NCBI GenBank assembly: GCA_947258495.1
Contig: CAMYIN010000097.1
Location: 31,363 to 95,362 of the forward strand
Direction: 5' to 3'
Source: an uncultured Gammaproteobacteria bacterium
GTDB lineage: Bacteria > Pseudomonadota > Gammaproteobacteria > Arenicellales > JAANXG01
Length of the DNA stretch: 64,000 bases
Part shown: piece by piece, positions 36,449-45,535 of the stretch
How the letters are laid out: every line of letters starts with the position of its first letter
Numbering within the stretch: position 1 is the stretch's first letter
Position numbers and translations under genes: made by a program
The notes under the pieces: model-generated
The model's input: only the letters and a program-made list of their open reading frames with translations
Databases searched by the model: none
What the model was told of the DNA's origin: nothing

Positions 36449-37120
36449 TTACTTGCTGGCTTCCGTCGGCTGGGTCTGAGTCACGTTGCCCCAAGTCGCG
36501 GGATCGAACCAGTTGAAGCCGCCGGCAGAGGAGACGTCGACGCCCGGAATGCTGTACGCCGCGGGATTCATCCACTGCATGTACGTCATCGGGTTCATGA
36601 ACGCGGCGTAGTTCGCAGGGTTCATGCCCTGGAAGTACTGTGTCGGCTCCATCACGTGCGCATAGGCGCCCGGATTCATCCAGTACAGGTAGTTCGCCGG
36701 GTTAAGAAAGGCGGAGTACGAAGCGGGATTCATCCACGCCAGCCAGTTATTGGGGTTCATAAACTGCATGTAGAACTGCGGCGTCATGAACTGCGCGTAG
36801 GTCGCCGGATTGGTGAAAGCGCGGTGCGCGGAGGCGTGGGTCGCGGGATCAAAAAAGATCGCCCAACCGGCCGGATGGGCTGGATTGAACTGCATGGGGG
36901 TCGTCGTCGCAGCGCCGGTGCTCCATGTGGAGGGATCAAACCAGTTGACGGCTCCGCCCGCGGCTTGATCGCCGTACAGGTTGGTCCAGCTGCTGGGGTC
37001 AAAGGGATTGGGTACGGCGGTCGGCTGCTGCTGCGTCTGGCTGGCCTCTTCGGCGGCGTGCACCGGGCTGAGGGTACTGAGCAACGCGAACAAGGCCGCG
37101 GCAAGTGTGGACTTAAACAT
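36449..37120 (-). CDS. Secreted protein with ten tandem nonapeptide repeats
   Basis: The 223-residue protein has a signal peptide (cleavage after VHA, residue 22). Residues 102-191 are ten uninterrupted 9-residue units with core [F/W]MNPxxYxx, for example FMNPNNWLA, WMNPASYSA, FMNPMTYMQ. Related FDPxxW motifs flank the array at about 40-45, 61-66 and 205-210. The mature protein has no cysteine, almost no basic residues, and is rich in Met (11 in the array), Asn, Pro, Tyr, Trp and Phe. An GGAGG ribosome site precedes the ATG at a good distance. I recognise no family. Periodic aromatic/proline units suggest an extended or stacked periplasmic or surface structure. Confidence 0.85.
   Translation of the reverse strand: MFKSTLAAALFALLSTLSPVHAAEEASQTQQQPTAVPNPFDPSSWTNLYGDQAAGGAVNWFDPSTWSTGAATTTPMQFNPAHPAGWAIFFDPATHASAHRAFTNPATYAQFMTPQFYMQFMNPNNWLAWMNPASYSAFLNPANYLYWMNPGAYAHVMEPTQYFQGMNPANYAAFMNPMTYMQWMNPAAYSIPGVDVSSAGGFNWFDPATWGNVTQTQPTEASK
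36548..36817 (-). repeat. Ten diverged 27-bp coding repeats
   Basis: The DNA encoding residues 102-191 of the secreted protein is ten 27-base units, each with a TGxATGAACCC-like core on the coding strand. Units differ at many third positions and several variable codons, so this is an old, selected array rather than a recent slippage expansion. Confidence 0.8.
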
Positions 37121-37324
37121 GTTACATATCCTCCGATTTTAGTAAATGAGCCCTAGAGAAGTTGAAAATATTAATATATAAGGAATGTCTAATATAACAG
37201 GATTAAAAACCAAAACCACCCTTTACTCAAGGACAATGGAGATAACGACTTGCTCCAATGGGGAGATGCAACTTAGACTTGTTATATCACTTTTGGGATA
37301 GATGACCGCGAAGAGGGCCGAAAC

Positions 37325-37813
37325 TTGGACAAAAAAATCTGGTGGGGCGCAATCACACTGGCGTCGCTGGTCACCGCGACATTGGGCTGGAACCTGGTCG
37401 GCAACGAGCACAGTTCCGCATCCCTCGATCCATCGTCCGCTGCCGCCACGGCTGCGGTGAAGACCCAGGCGGCGCCGGCGCCGGCCGACGCGCAGACGCC
37501 GGTCGCGGAAATCGACGAACTGGCCACGCCGGCCCGAGACTTGCGCGCGCCCGCCGCCTCCCTGTCGCAACGCGCGGGCTCCCAGGCGGCTTCGGCGCTG
37601 GCACAGCGCCAGCGCGCCGCGTTGCAGCTGCGCAAGGCCGATGTCGCCGCAGCCGGGCCCGTGGGTGTGGGGCCTGCGGAGGCGTGCTTCAACCAGATGA
37701 AGACCGTCTTCTGTCCCATTATCGCCCAAATGCCCTTCGTTCGTGATGTCGCCGGGCAGGTGGCGCTGTGGGGGCGATTCGACTGTCCGGTCGGCGTGAC
37801 GCCGAAGATCTAG
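37325..37813 (+). CDS. Orphan anchored or secreted protein of unknown function
   Basis: The 162-residue frame opens with a TTG (MDKKIWWGAITLASLVTATLGW) about 8 bases after GAAGAGGG. It has one N-terminal membrane helix, then a low-complexity Ala/Pro/Ser/Gln region (about 30-110) and a C-terminal segment with three cysteines (EACFNQMKTVFCPII and GRFDCPVG). The Ala-rich part resembles a periplasmic linker. I recognise no family. The gene is divergent from the repeat-protein gene across an AT-rich 204-base region. Confidence 0.6.
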   Translation: MDKKIWWGAITLASLVTATLGWNLVGNEHSSASLDPSSAAATAAVKTQAAPAPADAQTPVAEIDELATPARDLRAPAASLSQRAGSQAASALAQRQRAALQLRKADVAAAGPVGVGPAEACFNQMKTVFCPIIAQMPFVRDVAGQVALWGRFDCPVGVTPKI

Positions 37814-37883
37814 ACCGCGCCGCGGCGACGGTGCTCGACACTCTCGGGTGACTGCGACGCCGCGTGGCGCGGCCGCCGGCCGC

Positions 37884-38429
37884 TCAATCCGTCGCCCCGA
37901 CGTCGGCTTCCTCCACCAGACTGCGAATACGGTCGAGGACCTCCGGACTGTCCCACTCCAGCGCGCCGTGCATGATATAGGTCACGCGGCCCCGGCGGTC
38001 CAGCAGGAAGGAGGCCGGCAGGCCCTTGAGCGGCCAGAAGCGCGCAGCGTCCATGTGCTCGTCCAGCAATACGGTGAAGGTGGGTGACGGTGACATGGCC
38101 AACATGAACTTGCTGATGGCGTGGGGATTTTCGTTCACCGCGATTGCGAGGACGATGAAATCTTCGCCTTGGAGCTTTTGCCAGGCGCGTTGCAGCGACG
38201 GCATCTCCGCGCGACAGGGCGGACACCAGGTCGCCCAGAAATTGATCAATACCACCTTGCCTTTGAATTCCTTGAGCCGGTACGGTTTACCACCGAGATC
38301 ACGCAACGTGAAGCCCGGCGCATCTGGGCGTGCTTCCAGCTGTTTCAACGAGGACGATGCGTTCGTAGGTACCAGAACGCACAACAGTCCCACGATGAAC
38401 AGTCCGAATAGTCCGATGTTTCGAATCAT
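37884..38429 (-). CDS. TlpA/ResA-like thiol-disulfide oxidoreductase
   Basis: About 181 residues from the ATG at 38429 (MIRNIGLFGLFIVGLLCVLV), with a signal anchor and a periplasmic thioredoxin fold. The active site is WATWCPPCRAEMPSL and the cis-Pro segment is KGLPASFLLDRRGRV. WCPPC proteins of this type reduce apocytochrome c or other periplasmic disulfides. No cytochrome c maturation genes are close, so the substrate is open. Confidence 0.92.
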   Translation of the reverse strand: MIRNIGLFGLFIVGLLCVLVPTNASSSLKQLEARPDAPGFTLRDLGGKPYRLKEFKGKVVLINFWATWCPPCRAEMPSLQRAWQKLQGEDFIVLAIAVNENPHAISKFMLAMSPSPTFTVLLDEHMDAARFWPLKGLPASFLLDRRGRVTYIMHGALEWDSPEVLDRIRSLVEEADVGATD

Positions 38430-38836
38430 GGTTCCTAATTCGTCGCAGCGCGTTGATACACCCCCGGCTCGCGACTGCGGGCAACATCCCATATCTGCGT
38501 TAGATAATCAAAGGGTAGCGCATTTATCTTCACCACGACAGCGACGGCATTGGCGCACAAGGGTATTGCCGCAGACGCCGGATCGCCATTTTGCCGCAGT
38601 TGAATGCACATCGGTGCGGCATGCCGCGGTTGTTAAACAAGTTTTACATCAGTGAGTCTGTGTTCACCTACGTAAACCGCGGAATCTCGCGGCCGGTGTC
38701 CGCGGCCATGGTGCAATGTGCAGCGGGCGGTTTTATGATAGGACCGTTACCCGTGAAGACGGTCATGGCGTCCTGGGTCGCGCTCTAGAAAGCATGTTTG
38801 TGAATATCCGCCGCGCTGCCGGCGGGAGGAGTTCGA
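38430..38836. other. Divergent intergenic region, no gene seen
   Basis: About 400 bases lie between the TlpA-like gene (minus) and the aldehyde dehydrogenase gene (plus). Short frames here lack protein-like composition. A TATGAT at 38734-38739 could be a -10 box but has no matching -35. GGGAGGAG just before 38837 is a strong ribosome site for the dehydrogenase. Confidence 0.5.
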
Positions 38837-40399
38837 ATGTCCGCTGTTGAAGGAGTTCTGGCCGATTTGGGAATCCGCGAAACGAACCTGGGCGGTTGTA
38901 TCGGCGCCGACGCGTGGTTCGATGGCGGGCGCACCTCGGCGCTCGATTCCTTGAATCCCGCTAGCGGCGAGTCCATCGCCTCCATATGGTGCCCCAACGT
39001 CGACGATTACGAACATATCGTGCGCCGGGCGCAGGAGGCGTCTCTTGCCTGGCGCGAAGTGCCGGCGCCCAAACGCGGCGAGGTCGTGCGCAGACTCGGC
39101 AACGCGCTGCGTGAACACAAGCACCAGCTGGGTACCCTGGTTGCCTTGGAGACCGGGAAGATCAAACAAGAGGGGGACGGAGAGGTCCAGGAGATGATCG
39201 ATATCGCCGATTTGGCCGTCGGCCAATCCAGGATGCTCTACGGCAAGACCATGCACTCCGAGCGACCCCGCCACCGTATGTACGAACAGTGGCACCCGTT
39301 AGGTGTAGTCGGTGTCATCACCGCGTTTAACTTTCCGGTCGCGGTGTGGGCCTGGAACGCCTTCATCGCCGCGGTGACCGGCAACACCGTCGTATGGAAG
39401 CCGTCTCCCAAAGGGGCATTGTGCGCGATCGCGGTTCAACATCTCTGTAACCGCGTGTTGCGCGAGGAAGCGATGCCGGGAATCTTCTCGCTGATCGTGG
39501 AACGCGGGACCGAGCTGGCCTCGCGTTTGGTCGAGGATCGCAGAGTGGCGTTGATTTCGTTTACCGGTTCCACCAAGGTCGGTCGCCGGGTGGGCGAGGC
39601 GGTGGCCGCAAGGATGGGCAAGGTGTTGCTGGAGTTGAGCGGTAACAACGCCGTGATCGTCGACGAGACCGCGGATCTGGATCTCGCCATTCCCGCGATC
39701 GTTTTCGGTAGTGTCGGTACCGCGGGACAGCGCTGCACCACTAGCCGACGTTTGTTTGTGCACCAGTCCCACTACGATGAGACGGTTGCACGCCTGCGGG
39801 ACGCCTTTCGCCGGGTCCGCATCGGCGACCCCCTTGACCGTGACGTATTGATGGGACCATTGATCGACCGCGCGGCGAAACAGCGGTTCCTGGACGCGGT
39901 GGAGGAACTGCGGCGCTCGGGCGGCGAGGTGCTGTACGGTGGCCGGGGCATCGACGCACCCGGTTTTTACGTCATGCCCACGCTCGCCACGGCGGACAAC
40001 CGTTCGGATCTGGTGCAGCGAGAAACCTTCGGCCCGCTTCTTTACGTGATGAAATTCAACGACCTCGACGAGGCGATCGCCATGCACAACGACGTCTCCC
40101 AGGGTTTGTCGTCGGCGATATTCACCAACGACCTGCGCAACGCCGAGCGTTTTTTGTCGCACGCCGGCAGCGACTGCGGGATCGCCAACATCAACATCGG
40201 AACCTCCGGGGCGGAAATCGGCGGCGCGTTCGGTGGAGAGAAAGACACGGGTGGCGGTCGAGAGGCGGGTTCGGACGCCTGGCAGGCGTATATGCGCCGC
40301 CAGACCAATACCATCAACTGGGGCCGCGATCTGCCCCTGGCTCAGGGAATCCGCTTCGACCTGAGGCGAACCGAAAAAAAGCCGGAGGACGAGAATTAA
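38837..40399 (+). CDS. Aldehyde dehydrogenase, ALDH7-like
   Basis: The 520-residue NAD(P)-dependent enzyme belongs to the ALDH7/antiquitin group (piperideine-6-carboxylate or aminoadipate semialdehyde dehydrogenase type). It shows the N-terminal EWHPLGVVG-like segment ([22 protein letters not shown]), nucleotide loop [14 protein letters not shown], the general-base segment LLELSGNNA and catalytic cysteine in [12 protein letters not shown]. The C-terminal [22 protein letters not shown] is diagnostic for this subgroup. A role in lysine or pipecolate breakdown is likely but no pathway genes are adjacent. A strong GGGAGGAG ribosome site supports the start. Confidence 0.93.
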   Translation: MSAVEGVLADLGIRETNLGGCIGADAWFDGGRTSALDSLNPASGESIASIWCPNVDDYEHIVRRAQEASLAWREVPAPKRGEVVRRLGNALREHKHQLGTLVALETGKIKQEGDGEVQEMIDIADLAVGQSRMLYGKTMHSERPRHRMYEQWHPLGVVGVITAFNFPVAVWAWNAFIAAVTGNTVVWKPSPKGALCAIAVQHLCNRVLREEAMPGIFSLIVERGTELASRLVEDRRVALISFTGSTKVGRRVGEAVAARMGKVLLELSGNNAVIVDETADLDLAIPAIVFGSVGTAGQRCTTSRRLFVHQSHYDETVARLRDAFRRVRIGDPLDRDVLMGPLIDRAAKQRFLDAVEELRRSGGEVLYGGRGIDAPGFYVMPTLATADNRSDLVQRETFGPLLYVMKFNDLDEAIAMHNDVSQGLSSAIFTNDLRNAERFLSHAGSDCGIANINIGTSGAEIGGAFGGEKDTGGGREAGSDAWQAYMRRQTNTINWGRDLPLAQGIRFDLRRTEKKPEDEN

Positions 40400-40435
40400 C
40401 GCGCGTTTTCGGGCGCGGCTCGGTGCGGACCCGGT

Positions 40436-40957
40436 TCAGGTGTGGTGTTTGAGAAACGCACTACCGCGGAACAATGCCGCCAGAGTTTTCGCGTCGCGAA
40501 TTTCGTTGCTTCGCGCCATCGAGAGCACGGTTTCGATCGGAAACCAGTGGATCTCAATGAGCTCGTCGCGGTTGTGCCTCGCCGTCGTCACTTCGAGTTC
40601 CTGCGCCAAATAGAGATGCAGGACCTCGTCGCAGAACCCCGGCGTCGGCCAGACGCTGCCGAGGTCGCGCCACACGCTGGCCCGCACCCCGGCTTCCTCC
40701 TGCAGTTCCCGTCTCGCCGTATCCGCCGGCGATTCTCCGGCATCGATGGTTCCGGCCGGCAGTTCCCATATTTTGTCGCCGACGGCGTGCCGGAACTGAC
40801 GCAGTAGACAGACCTCGTTGTCGGCGTTTGCCGCAAGTACGACCGCGCCGCCGGGGTGGCGTACGATCTCGAGCTCCAGGTGCACACCGTCTGGGAGTTG
40901 CAGCGTCTCCAGGCCAACGTCGATGAGGCGACCGCGATAGATCTCTTTCACCGCCAC
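40436..40957 (-). CDS. ADP-ribose pyrophosphatase-type Nudix hydrolase
   Basis: The 173-residue protein has a complete Nudix box, GTIDAGESPADTARRELQEE-AGV, preceded by LLRQFRHAVGDKIWELPAG, the NudF/ADP-ribose pyrophosphatase pattern, and a Pro-rich PTPGFCDEVLHLYLA about 15 residues after the box as in ADPRases. It likely hydrolyses ADP-ribose or related nucleotide sugars. It follows gpmA on the same strand. Confidence 0.9.
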   Translation of the reverse strand: MAVKEIYRGRLIDVGLETLQLPDGVHLELEIVRHPGGAVVLAANADNEVCLLRQFRHAVGDKIWELPAGTIDAGESPADTARRELQEEAGVRASVWRDLGSVWPTPGFCDEVLHLYLAQELEVTTARHNRDELIEIHWFPIETVLSMARSNEIRDAKTLAALFRGSAFLKHHT

Positions 40958-40967
40958 CGGAGTACGC

Positions 40968-41714
40968 TCACTGCTTGCCGGCGGCGGTCTGGTTGGCGAC
41001 CTCCTTGACGGCGGATTGCAAGGTCTCTTCGTCGGCCAGATAATAGTGCTTCGTCGGCGTGAGGTCGCTGTTGAATTCGTACACCAACGGTATGCCGGTG
41101 GGGACGTTCAACTCCATTACGGTCTCGCTGCTCAGGTTGTCCAAGTGCTTGATCAGAGCACGCAAACTGTTTCCGTGGGCGGAAACGATGGGTTGTCTTC
41201 CGGCCTGCAACAGCGGAACCACTTTCTCCTCCCAGTACGGCACGACACGGGCGAGCGTGTCCTTGAGGCTCTCCGAGCTGGGGACCTGCTTCAGGCCTTG
41301 GTAGCGCGGGTCGTGGCTTGGGTGGCTGGGATCACCGGGATCCAGTTGCGGAGGCCGCACATCGTAGCCGCGCCGCCATTGCCTGACCTGGTCTTTCCCG
41401 TGTTGTTCCACCATCTGTTTCTTGTTGAATCCCTGAAGCGCACCGTAGTGGCGTTCGTTCAAGCGCCAGTCGGTGTCCACCGAGAGCCACATGCGGTCTA
41501 GTTCCTCGAGCACCAGCCAGAGGGTGCGTATGGCGCGCTTGAGATAGGAGGTCAAGGCGATGTCGAACTCAAAACCCGACTCTTTCAGGGTCTTGCCCGC
41601 AGTTCGCGCCTCCTGGATTCCCCTCTTTGAGAGGTCTACATCGGTCCATCCGGTGAACAGGTTCTGCGCGTTCCAGGTGCTCTGTCCGTGACGTATCAAC
41701 ACTATTCTCGTCAT
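40968..41714 (-). CDS. gpmA: 2,3-bisphosphoglycerate-dependent phosphoglycerate mutase
   Basis: GpmA interconverts 3- and 2-phosphoglycerate in glycolysis and gluconeogenesis. The 248-residue protein has the phosphohistidine motif LIRHGQSTWNAQNLFTGWTD, the second catalytic histidine in SAHGNSLRALIKHL, and LNERHYGALQGFNK. GAGGAAG lies 8-9 bases before the ATG. Confidence 0.97.
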   Translation of the reverse strand: MTRIVLIRHGQSTWNAQNLFTGWTDVDLSKRGIQEARTAGKTLKESGFEFDIALTSYLKRAIRTLWLVLEELDRMWLSVDTDWRLNERHYGALQGFNKKQMVEQHGKDQVRQWRRGYDVRPPQLDPGDPSHPSHDPRYQGLKQVPSSESLKDTLARVVPYWEEKVVPLLQAGRQPIVSAHGNSLRALIKHLDNLSSETVMELNVPTGIPLVYEFNSDLTPTKHYYLADEETLQSAVKEVANQTAAGKQ

Positions 41715-42035
41715 TCAGTCTTCCTCAGGCTAGGGCCTATTGAGTCTCCCCGCGCTCATGTGCGGGAAGCGTCCCGGCGTAGCCGGGATACACTGGACTC
41801 GGCCGTCTGTCGGCAGAGCCGCGTCCGACCTCGTCCGTGGCCCGCAGGATTCCATACGGGCATTGCGTCCGAGCCCGTGGTCTCGCACGGGGTCTTGTTC
41901 CGCGACGAAACGCCGCACCGTGCCGGTGTGTGTGCGCGCGCCGTGCGTCGGGATTCGGGCGGGGCGCCGCCGGCCCCGCGGCTCGGGCACGTTGGGTTTG
42001 TGCGCGATTCATTGTAAACCAAGCGCCGCGAGCCA
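41715..42035. other. Intergenic region with no supported gene
   Basis: About 320 GC-rich bases separate rdgB from gpmA, both on the minus strand. All six frames are open for long stretches, which reflects base composition; the products are Arg/Pro/Ala-rich and mutually inconsistent. I see no hairpin with a T-tract and no clear promoter for gpmA. Confidence 0.5.
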
Positions 42036-42629
42036 TCAGGAAAGCCGTTGCTGAAGTTGCGCCAACGCCTGACCGCGGTGACTGAGCCGGTTCTTGGTTT
42101 CCGGATCGAGTTCCGCCGCGGTACATCCGTGCGTCGGGACGAAGAACACCGGATCGTAGCCGAACCCGTTCGACCCGCGCGGTGCTGCCCCTATCCGGCC
42201 CTCCCAGGTTCCCTGGGCGATGATCGGTGTGGGATCCAGGGCGTGCCGTAAAAAGACGGCCAGGCACTGGAAGCGCGCGCCGCGCTCGTCGGCCGGTACG
42301 TCCACCAGGTTCCGCAGGAGTTTTCGCGTATTGTCGTCGTCCGATGCGTTCGGGCCTGCGTAACGCGCCGAATAGATCCCGGGTGCGCCGTCCAACGCGT
42401 CCACCTCGAGGCCGGAATCGTCAGCGATCGCCGGAAGACCGGTCGCCCGGGTGGCGTTTCTTGCTTTGATGACGGCGTTCTCGACGAACGTCAACCCGGT
42501 TTCCTCCACGGATTCCACCCCGAATTCGTTCTGTAAACGTACGCGGACCTGCAGCGGTGCAAGCAGGGTGTGCAATTCACGCAGCTTTCCGGGGTTTCCA
42601 GAAGCCAGCACAATCTGCGGTTTCGGCAT
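42036..42629 (-). CDS. rdgB: XTP/dITP diphosphatase (nucleotide pool sanitation)
   Basis: RdgB removes non-canonical purine triphosphates (XTP, dITP) from the pool. The 197-residue protein has the family start [18 protein letters not shown], the [14 protein letters not shown]-type core ([26 protein letters not shown]) and [14 protein letters not shown]. It follows rph by 13 bases, the usual gammaproteobacterial order; in other genomes hemW comes next, but here hemW is elsewhere (20 kb). Confidence 0.96.
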   Translation of the reverse strand: MPKPQIVLASGNPGKLRELHTLLAPLQVRVRLQNEFGVESVEETGLTFVENAVIKARNATRATGLPAIADDSGLEVDALDGAPGIYSARYAGPNASDDDNTRKLLRNLVDVPADERGARFQCLAVFLRHALDPTPIIAQGTWEGRIGAAPRGSNGFGYDPVFFVPTHGCTAAELDPETKNRLSHRGQALAQLQQRLS

Positions 42630-42642
42630 TGCCAGGCGCTGG

Positions 42643-43380
42643 CTACGAGGTCAGGGCGTTCCGTTGCATATCGATCAACTCTCGAATACCACGCTCGGCG
42701 TATTCCGACATGGTGACGAGTTCATGCATGCAGAATGCTTCACCCTCCGCCGTGCCCTGAATCTCGATGAATCTACCGGCCTCGTTCATTACGAAATTCA
42801 TGTCCGTACCGGCGGTGCTGTCCTCGACGTAATCCAGGTCCAACACCACCTGGTTGTTGTAGATGCCGGTGGAAACCGAGGCGACCTGCCCGAGCAGGGG
42901 ATCTTCACGAATCGCCCGGGTCTCGAGTAAGAACGAGACCGCGTCCGAGAGGGCGACATACCCCCCGGTGATGGCGGCTGTGCGCGTGCCGCCGTCGGCC
43001 TGCAACACATCGCAATCGATAGTGATCGTACGTTCACCTATTTTACGCAGGTCTATAATAGCCCTGAGTGATCGCCCTATGAGACGTTGGATTTCCAGGG
43101 TGCGCCCGGATTGCCTGCCCCTCGCCGCTTCGCGCGCGGTTCGAATTCCGGTTGCGCGGGGCAGCATTCCGTATTCCGCGGTAACCCAGCCCCTGCCGGC
43201 ACCGCGCAGAAACCCCGGGATCTTGTCTTCGAGGCTGGCGTTGCACAGTACTCGCGTGTCTCCATAAGCGATCAGCACCGAACCCTCGGCGTGCTTGGTA
43301 TAGTGTCTGGTTATTGACACAGGTCGCATCTCGTCGGGAGCGCGTCCACTGGGCCGGACACTGCGTGACTCGTCAGGCAT
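42643..43380 (-). CDS. rph: Ribonuclease PH
   Basis: RNase PH is a phosphorolytic 3'-5' exoribonuclease that trims tRNA 3' ends. The 245-residue protein has the typical start [29 protein letters not shown], the active-site region [20 protein letters not shown] and [18 protein letters not shown]. It is read from the minus strand with rdgB downstream; the PP2C gene upstream is on the same strand. Confidence 0.97.
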   Translation of the reverse strand: MPDESRSVRPSGRAPDEMRPVSITRHYTKHAEGSVLIAYGDTRVLCNASLEDKIPGFLRGAGRGWVTAEYGMLPRATGIRTAREAARGRQSGRTLEIQRLIGRSLRAIIDLRKIGERTITIDCDVLQADGGTRTAAITGGYVALSDAVSFLLETRAIREDPLLGQVASVSTGIYNNQVVLDLDYVEDSTAGTDMNFVMNEAGRFIEIQGTAEGEAFCMHELVTMSEYAERGIRELIDMQRNALTS

Positions 43381-43517
43381 GCTATTGATCAGACGATGGC
43401 TCTCAGTTTCTTAATTGCGGGCCGGGCTAGTATAAAGTAGCAGTCAACACTGAGCGAGTCCTGCCGTGACAGCGGGCGAGTGGCCCCGACGAGGCGAGAC
43501 GCCGACGGTCGATTCGT

Positions 43518-44444
43518 CTAGATAATGTCGTCGATCTTGTTGACGAACGATTCTATGTCCGCGAGCTTGCTGCCCAGGTTTGCCTTCGGCTTTTGGGTGC
43601 CGTTCGCGTCTGCGTCCGTCTCCGCGGTTTGGTTGCTGCGTGCCTCCCAGATCTTGTCCTGATCGAGCTCGGGAACGGAGAGTTTGTAGAGAGGTGTACC
43701 GGTGGTCGATGGTTCTTCCCAGCGGAACAGGACGGCGCTTAGATTGTCGCAATCTTTCGGTTGTGCCCGTTGCGCATGCGACAGCAGTGATTCGATTCCA
43801 TCTTCGATCTGCGCTGCATTGGCGTGAGATTCGAGGTCTCTCGTTTTCAACGCTCGCCAGATCCCGTCACTGCAGAGCAGTAGAGTGTCTCCCATCTGCA
43901 GGCGTGTTTCCGCGCCCAGCGTCATGCGGGGCGTGCGCACGCCTCCGACGCAGCGGGTAAGCTGGCTTGAATCGAAATCGGAGCCATGTTCTCGTATCAA
44001 ACCGTCGCGGATGAGCTCTTCGCGCGTGGAGTGGTCCCGCGTGCGCAACAATCTGCGTTGATTTCGAAACAGGTAAAGGCGGCTGTCGCCGACGTGGGCC
44101 CAGTAAGCCAGGCCGTTTTGTACCAGGCACACGACACAGGTCGTGCGCGGCGAAATGGCGTCCAGTCCCTTCGCCTGCGAACGCTCCTGGATCGAGGTAT
44201 GTGCGTGTACCGTCGTCAGGACCAGATAGGCCGCCGGATCGGAGATGCAAGGGTGGCGTATGTGTTCGAAGGAGCGTATAAACGTTTCGACCAGCGTTTC
44301 CGCAGCCAGGTCTCCTCCCTCGTGGCCGCCCAGCCCGTCCGCGACGACCATCAACACGGCATTATTGCGCTCGGCGTAAGCGACGCGGTCCTGGTTGATG
44401 GAGCGCGATCCTTTGATGCTCTGTTGGGCGACGGTAAAGCGCAT
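43518..44444 (-). CDS. PP2C-family protein phosphatase
   Basis: The 308-residue protein has the PP2C metal-binding motifs: SINQDRVAY, VVADGLGGHEGGDLAAE, AHVGDSRLYLF, LLCSDGIW and KDCDNLSAVLF. A C-terminal tail of about 55 residues (after about 250) is Lys/Asp/Ala-rich and ends in a helix. It lies 42 bases downstream of the Ser/Thr kinase gene, so the two form a kinase/phosphatase pair. Such pairs flank rph in many gammaproteobacteria. Substrates are unknown. Confidence 0.93.
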   Translation of the reverse strand: MRFTVAQQSIKGSRSINQDRVAYAERNNAVLMVVADGLGGHEGGDLAAETLVETFIRSFEHIRHPCISDPAAYLVLTTVHAHTSIQERSQAKGLDAISPRTTCVVCLVQNGLAYWAHVGDSRLYLFRNQRRLLRTRDHSTREELIRDGLIREHGSDFDSSQLTRCVGGVRTPRMTLGAETRLQMGDTLLLCSDGIWRALKTRDLESHANAAQIEDGIESLLSHAQRAQPKDCDNLSAVLFRWEEPSTTGTPLYKLSVPELDQDKIWEARSNQTAETDADANGTQKPKANLGSKLADIESFVNKIDDII

Positions 44445-44486
44445 AGACCTGTGTGGTTGCTGGCGCGGGGATCTCTGGTTCGCGGA

Positions 44487-45398
44487 CTAGGGCCGCCAAC
44501 CGAGCAGACCCCTCTTGGGCCTCGGCTTGGTCTTTCGATTCCACAACTGCAGCAGGGCGTTGACGTCCCGGGGGCGCCTTTGGTAATCCAGTTCGATAGA
44601 CCAGTCTATGGATTCGAGAATCTGAGGACTGTACTTGCGGTGATGGGTCTTCGAAACCGGTGTCAGGCTCTCCTTCTCCAGGCGCTGGCGCGCCGCCGGC
44701 GGCGGCTTGCCGGTGATACACATGCGCATGGTCATTCCCAGGGAATAAAGGTCCGACCACGGGCCCATAGCGCCCTCCTCGTATTGCTCGGGTGGGGCGT
44801 ATCCATGGGTAAGCGTCTGCACCCCGGTGCATTGTTCTCCGGGGCGCAGGTGCTGCACCGCGCCGAAATCGAGCAACAGCGGTTGCCCTGATGCCCGCAG
44901 CAGTATGTTGGCCGGTTTTATGTCCAGATGCAGAAAATCGTACGAGTGCAGTTCCCGCAGGCCTTCCAGTATCCTGGGAAAAACCGCGAGTAGAAACTGC
45001 TCGCCGAGACGCCCTTTCGTGCGTTTTATGAACCACCGCAGGTCTCGTCCTTGTTCGAAATCCATCACCATGAATACGGTGTTGTTGCAGCGGAAAAAGT
45101 TGGAAACGTGTACGATGTTGGGATGCTTGAGCTTCGATAACGCCGCACCTTCGCTGAAAAAACGTTTCAATCCCGCCTGGAACTGCGGAACCGCATCGGC
45201 GCTGACCGGGTCCACCCGCCCTCCGGCCAGACGGTCTACGAGATCGTGTGGGAAGTATTCTTTGATGACGACCTTGGCTTTGGTTCGGATGTGGTAAGCG
45301 AGGTACACAAGACTGAATCCTCCGCCCCCAATCACCCGTTCAATGCGATAACCGTCGAGAAGATACCCTCGGGGAAGGGATTGTTTTATGATCGCCAT
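44487..45398 (-). CDS. Ser/Thr protein kinase (Hanks type, non-RD)
   Basis: The 303-residue protein is a cytosolic Hanks-type kinase: glycine loop IGGGGFSLVYLAYH, ATP-anchoring Lys in VVIKEYFP, catalytic loop FLHLDIKPANILL, LLLDFGAVQHL and APPEQY. The catalytic loop has HLD rather than HRD, so it is a non-RD kinase. No transmembrane segment or sensory domain is seen; the C terminus is a short basic tail (about 285-303). It is cotranscribed with the PP2C phosphatase. Confidence 0.93.
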   Translation of the reverse strand: MAIIKQSLPRGYLLDGYRIERVIGGGGFSLVYLAYHIRTKAKVVIKEYFPHDLVDRLAGGRVDPVSADAVPQFQAGLKRFFSEGAALSKLKHPNIVHVSNFFRCNNTVFMVMDFEQGRDLRWFIKRTKGRLGEQFLLAVFPRILEGLRELHSYDFLHLDIKPANILLRASGQPLLLDFGAVQHLRPGEQCTGVQTLTHGYAPPEQYEEGAMGPWSDLYSLGMTMRMCITGKPPPAARQRLEKESLTPVSKTHHRKYSPQILESIDWSIELDYQRRPRDVNALLQLWNRKTKPRPKRGLLGWRP

Positions 45399-45535
45399 GC
45401 GCCTCGAATTTATTGATGTGTCGTCCCGACGGGTCCCGATACAAGGGGTATACTTATCTAAGTGTAGATTTCAACTAGCTACATTTAAGCCCGTACGTCT
45501 GTTTTTTTCAAAAGTGATGGAGAATCGATCAAGCC

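Noticed and set aside
36548-36817. Tandem 27-base periodicity considered as CRISPR or satellite DNA.
   Set aside because: The repeats are in frame inside a secreted protein, vary in sequence, and have no spacers.
41715-42035. Several overlapping open frames between gpmA and rdgB.
   Set aside because: All frames are open because of GC content; none gives a natural protein sequence.
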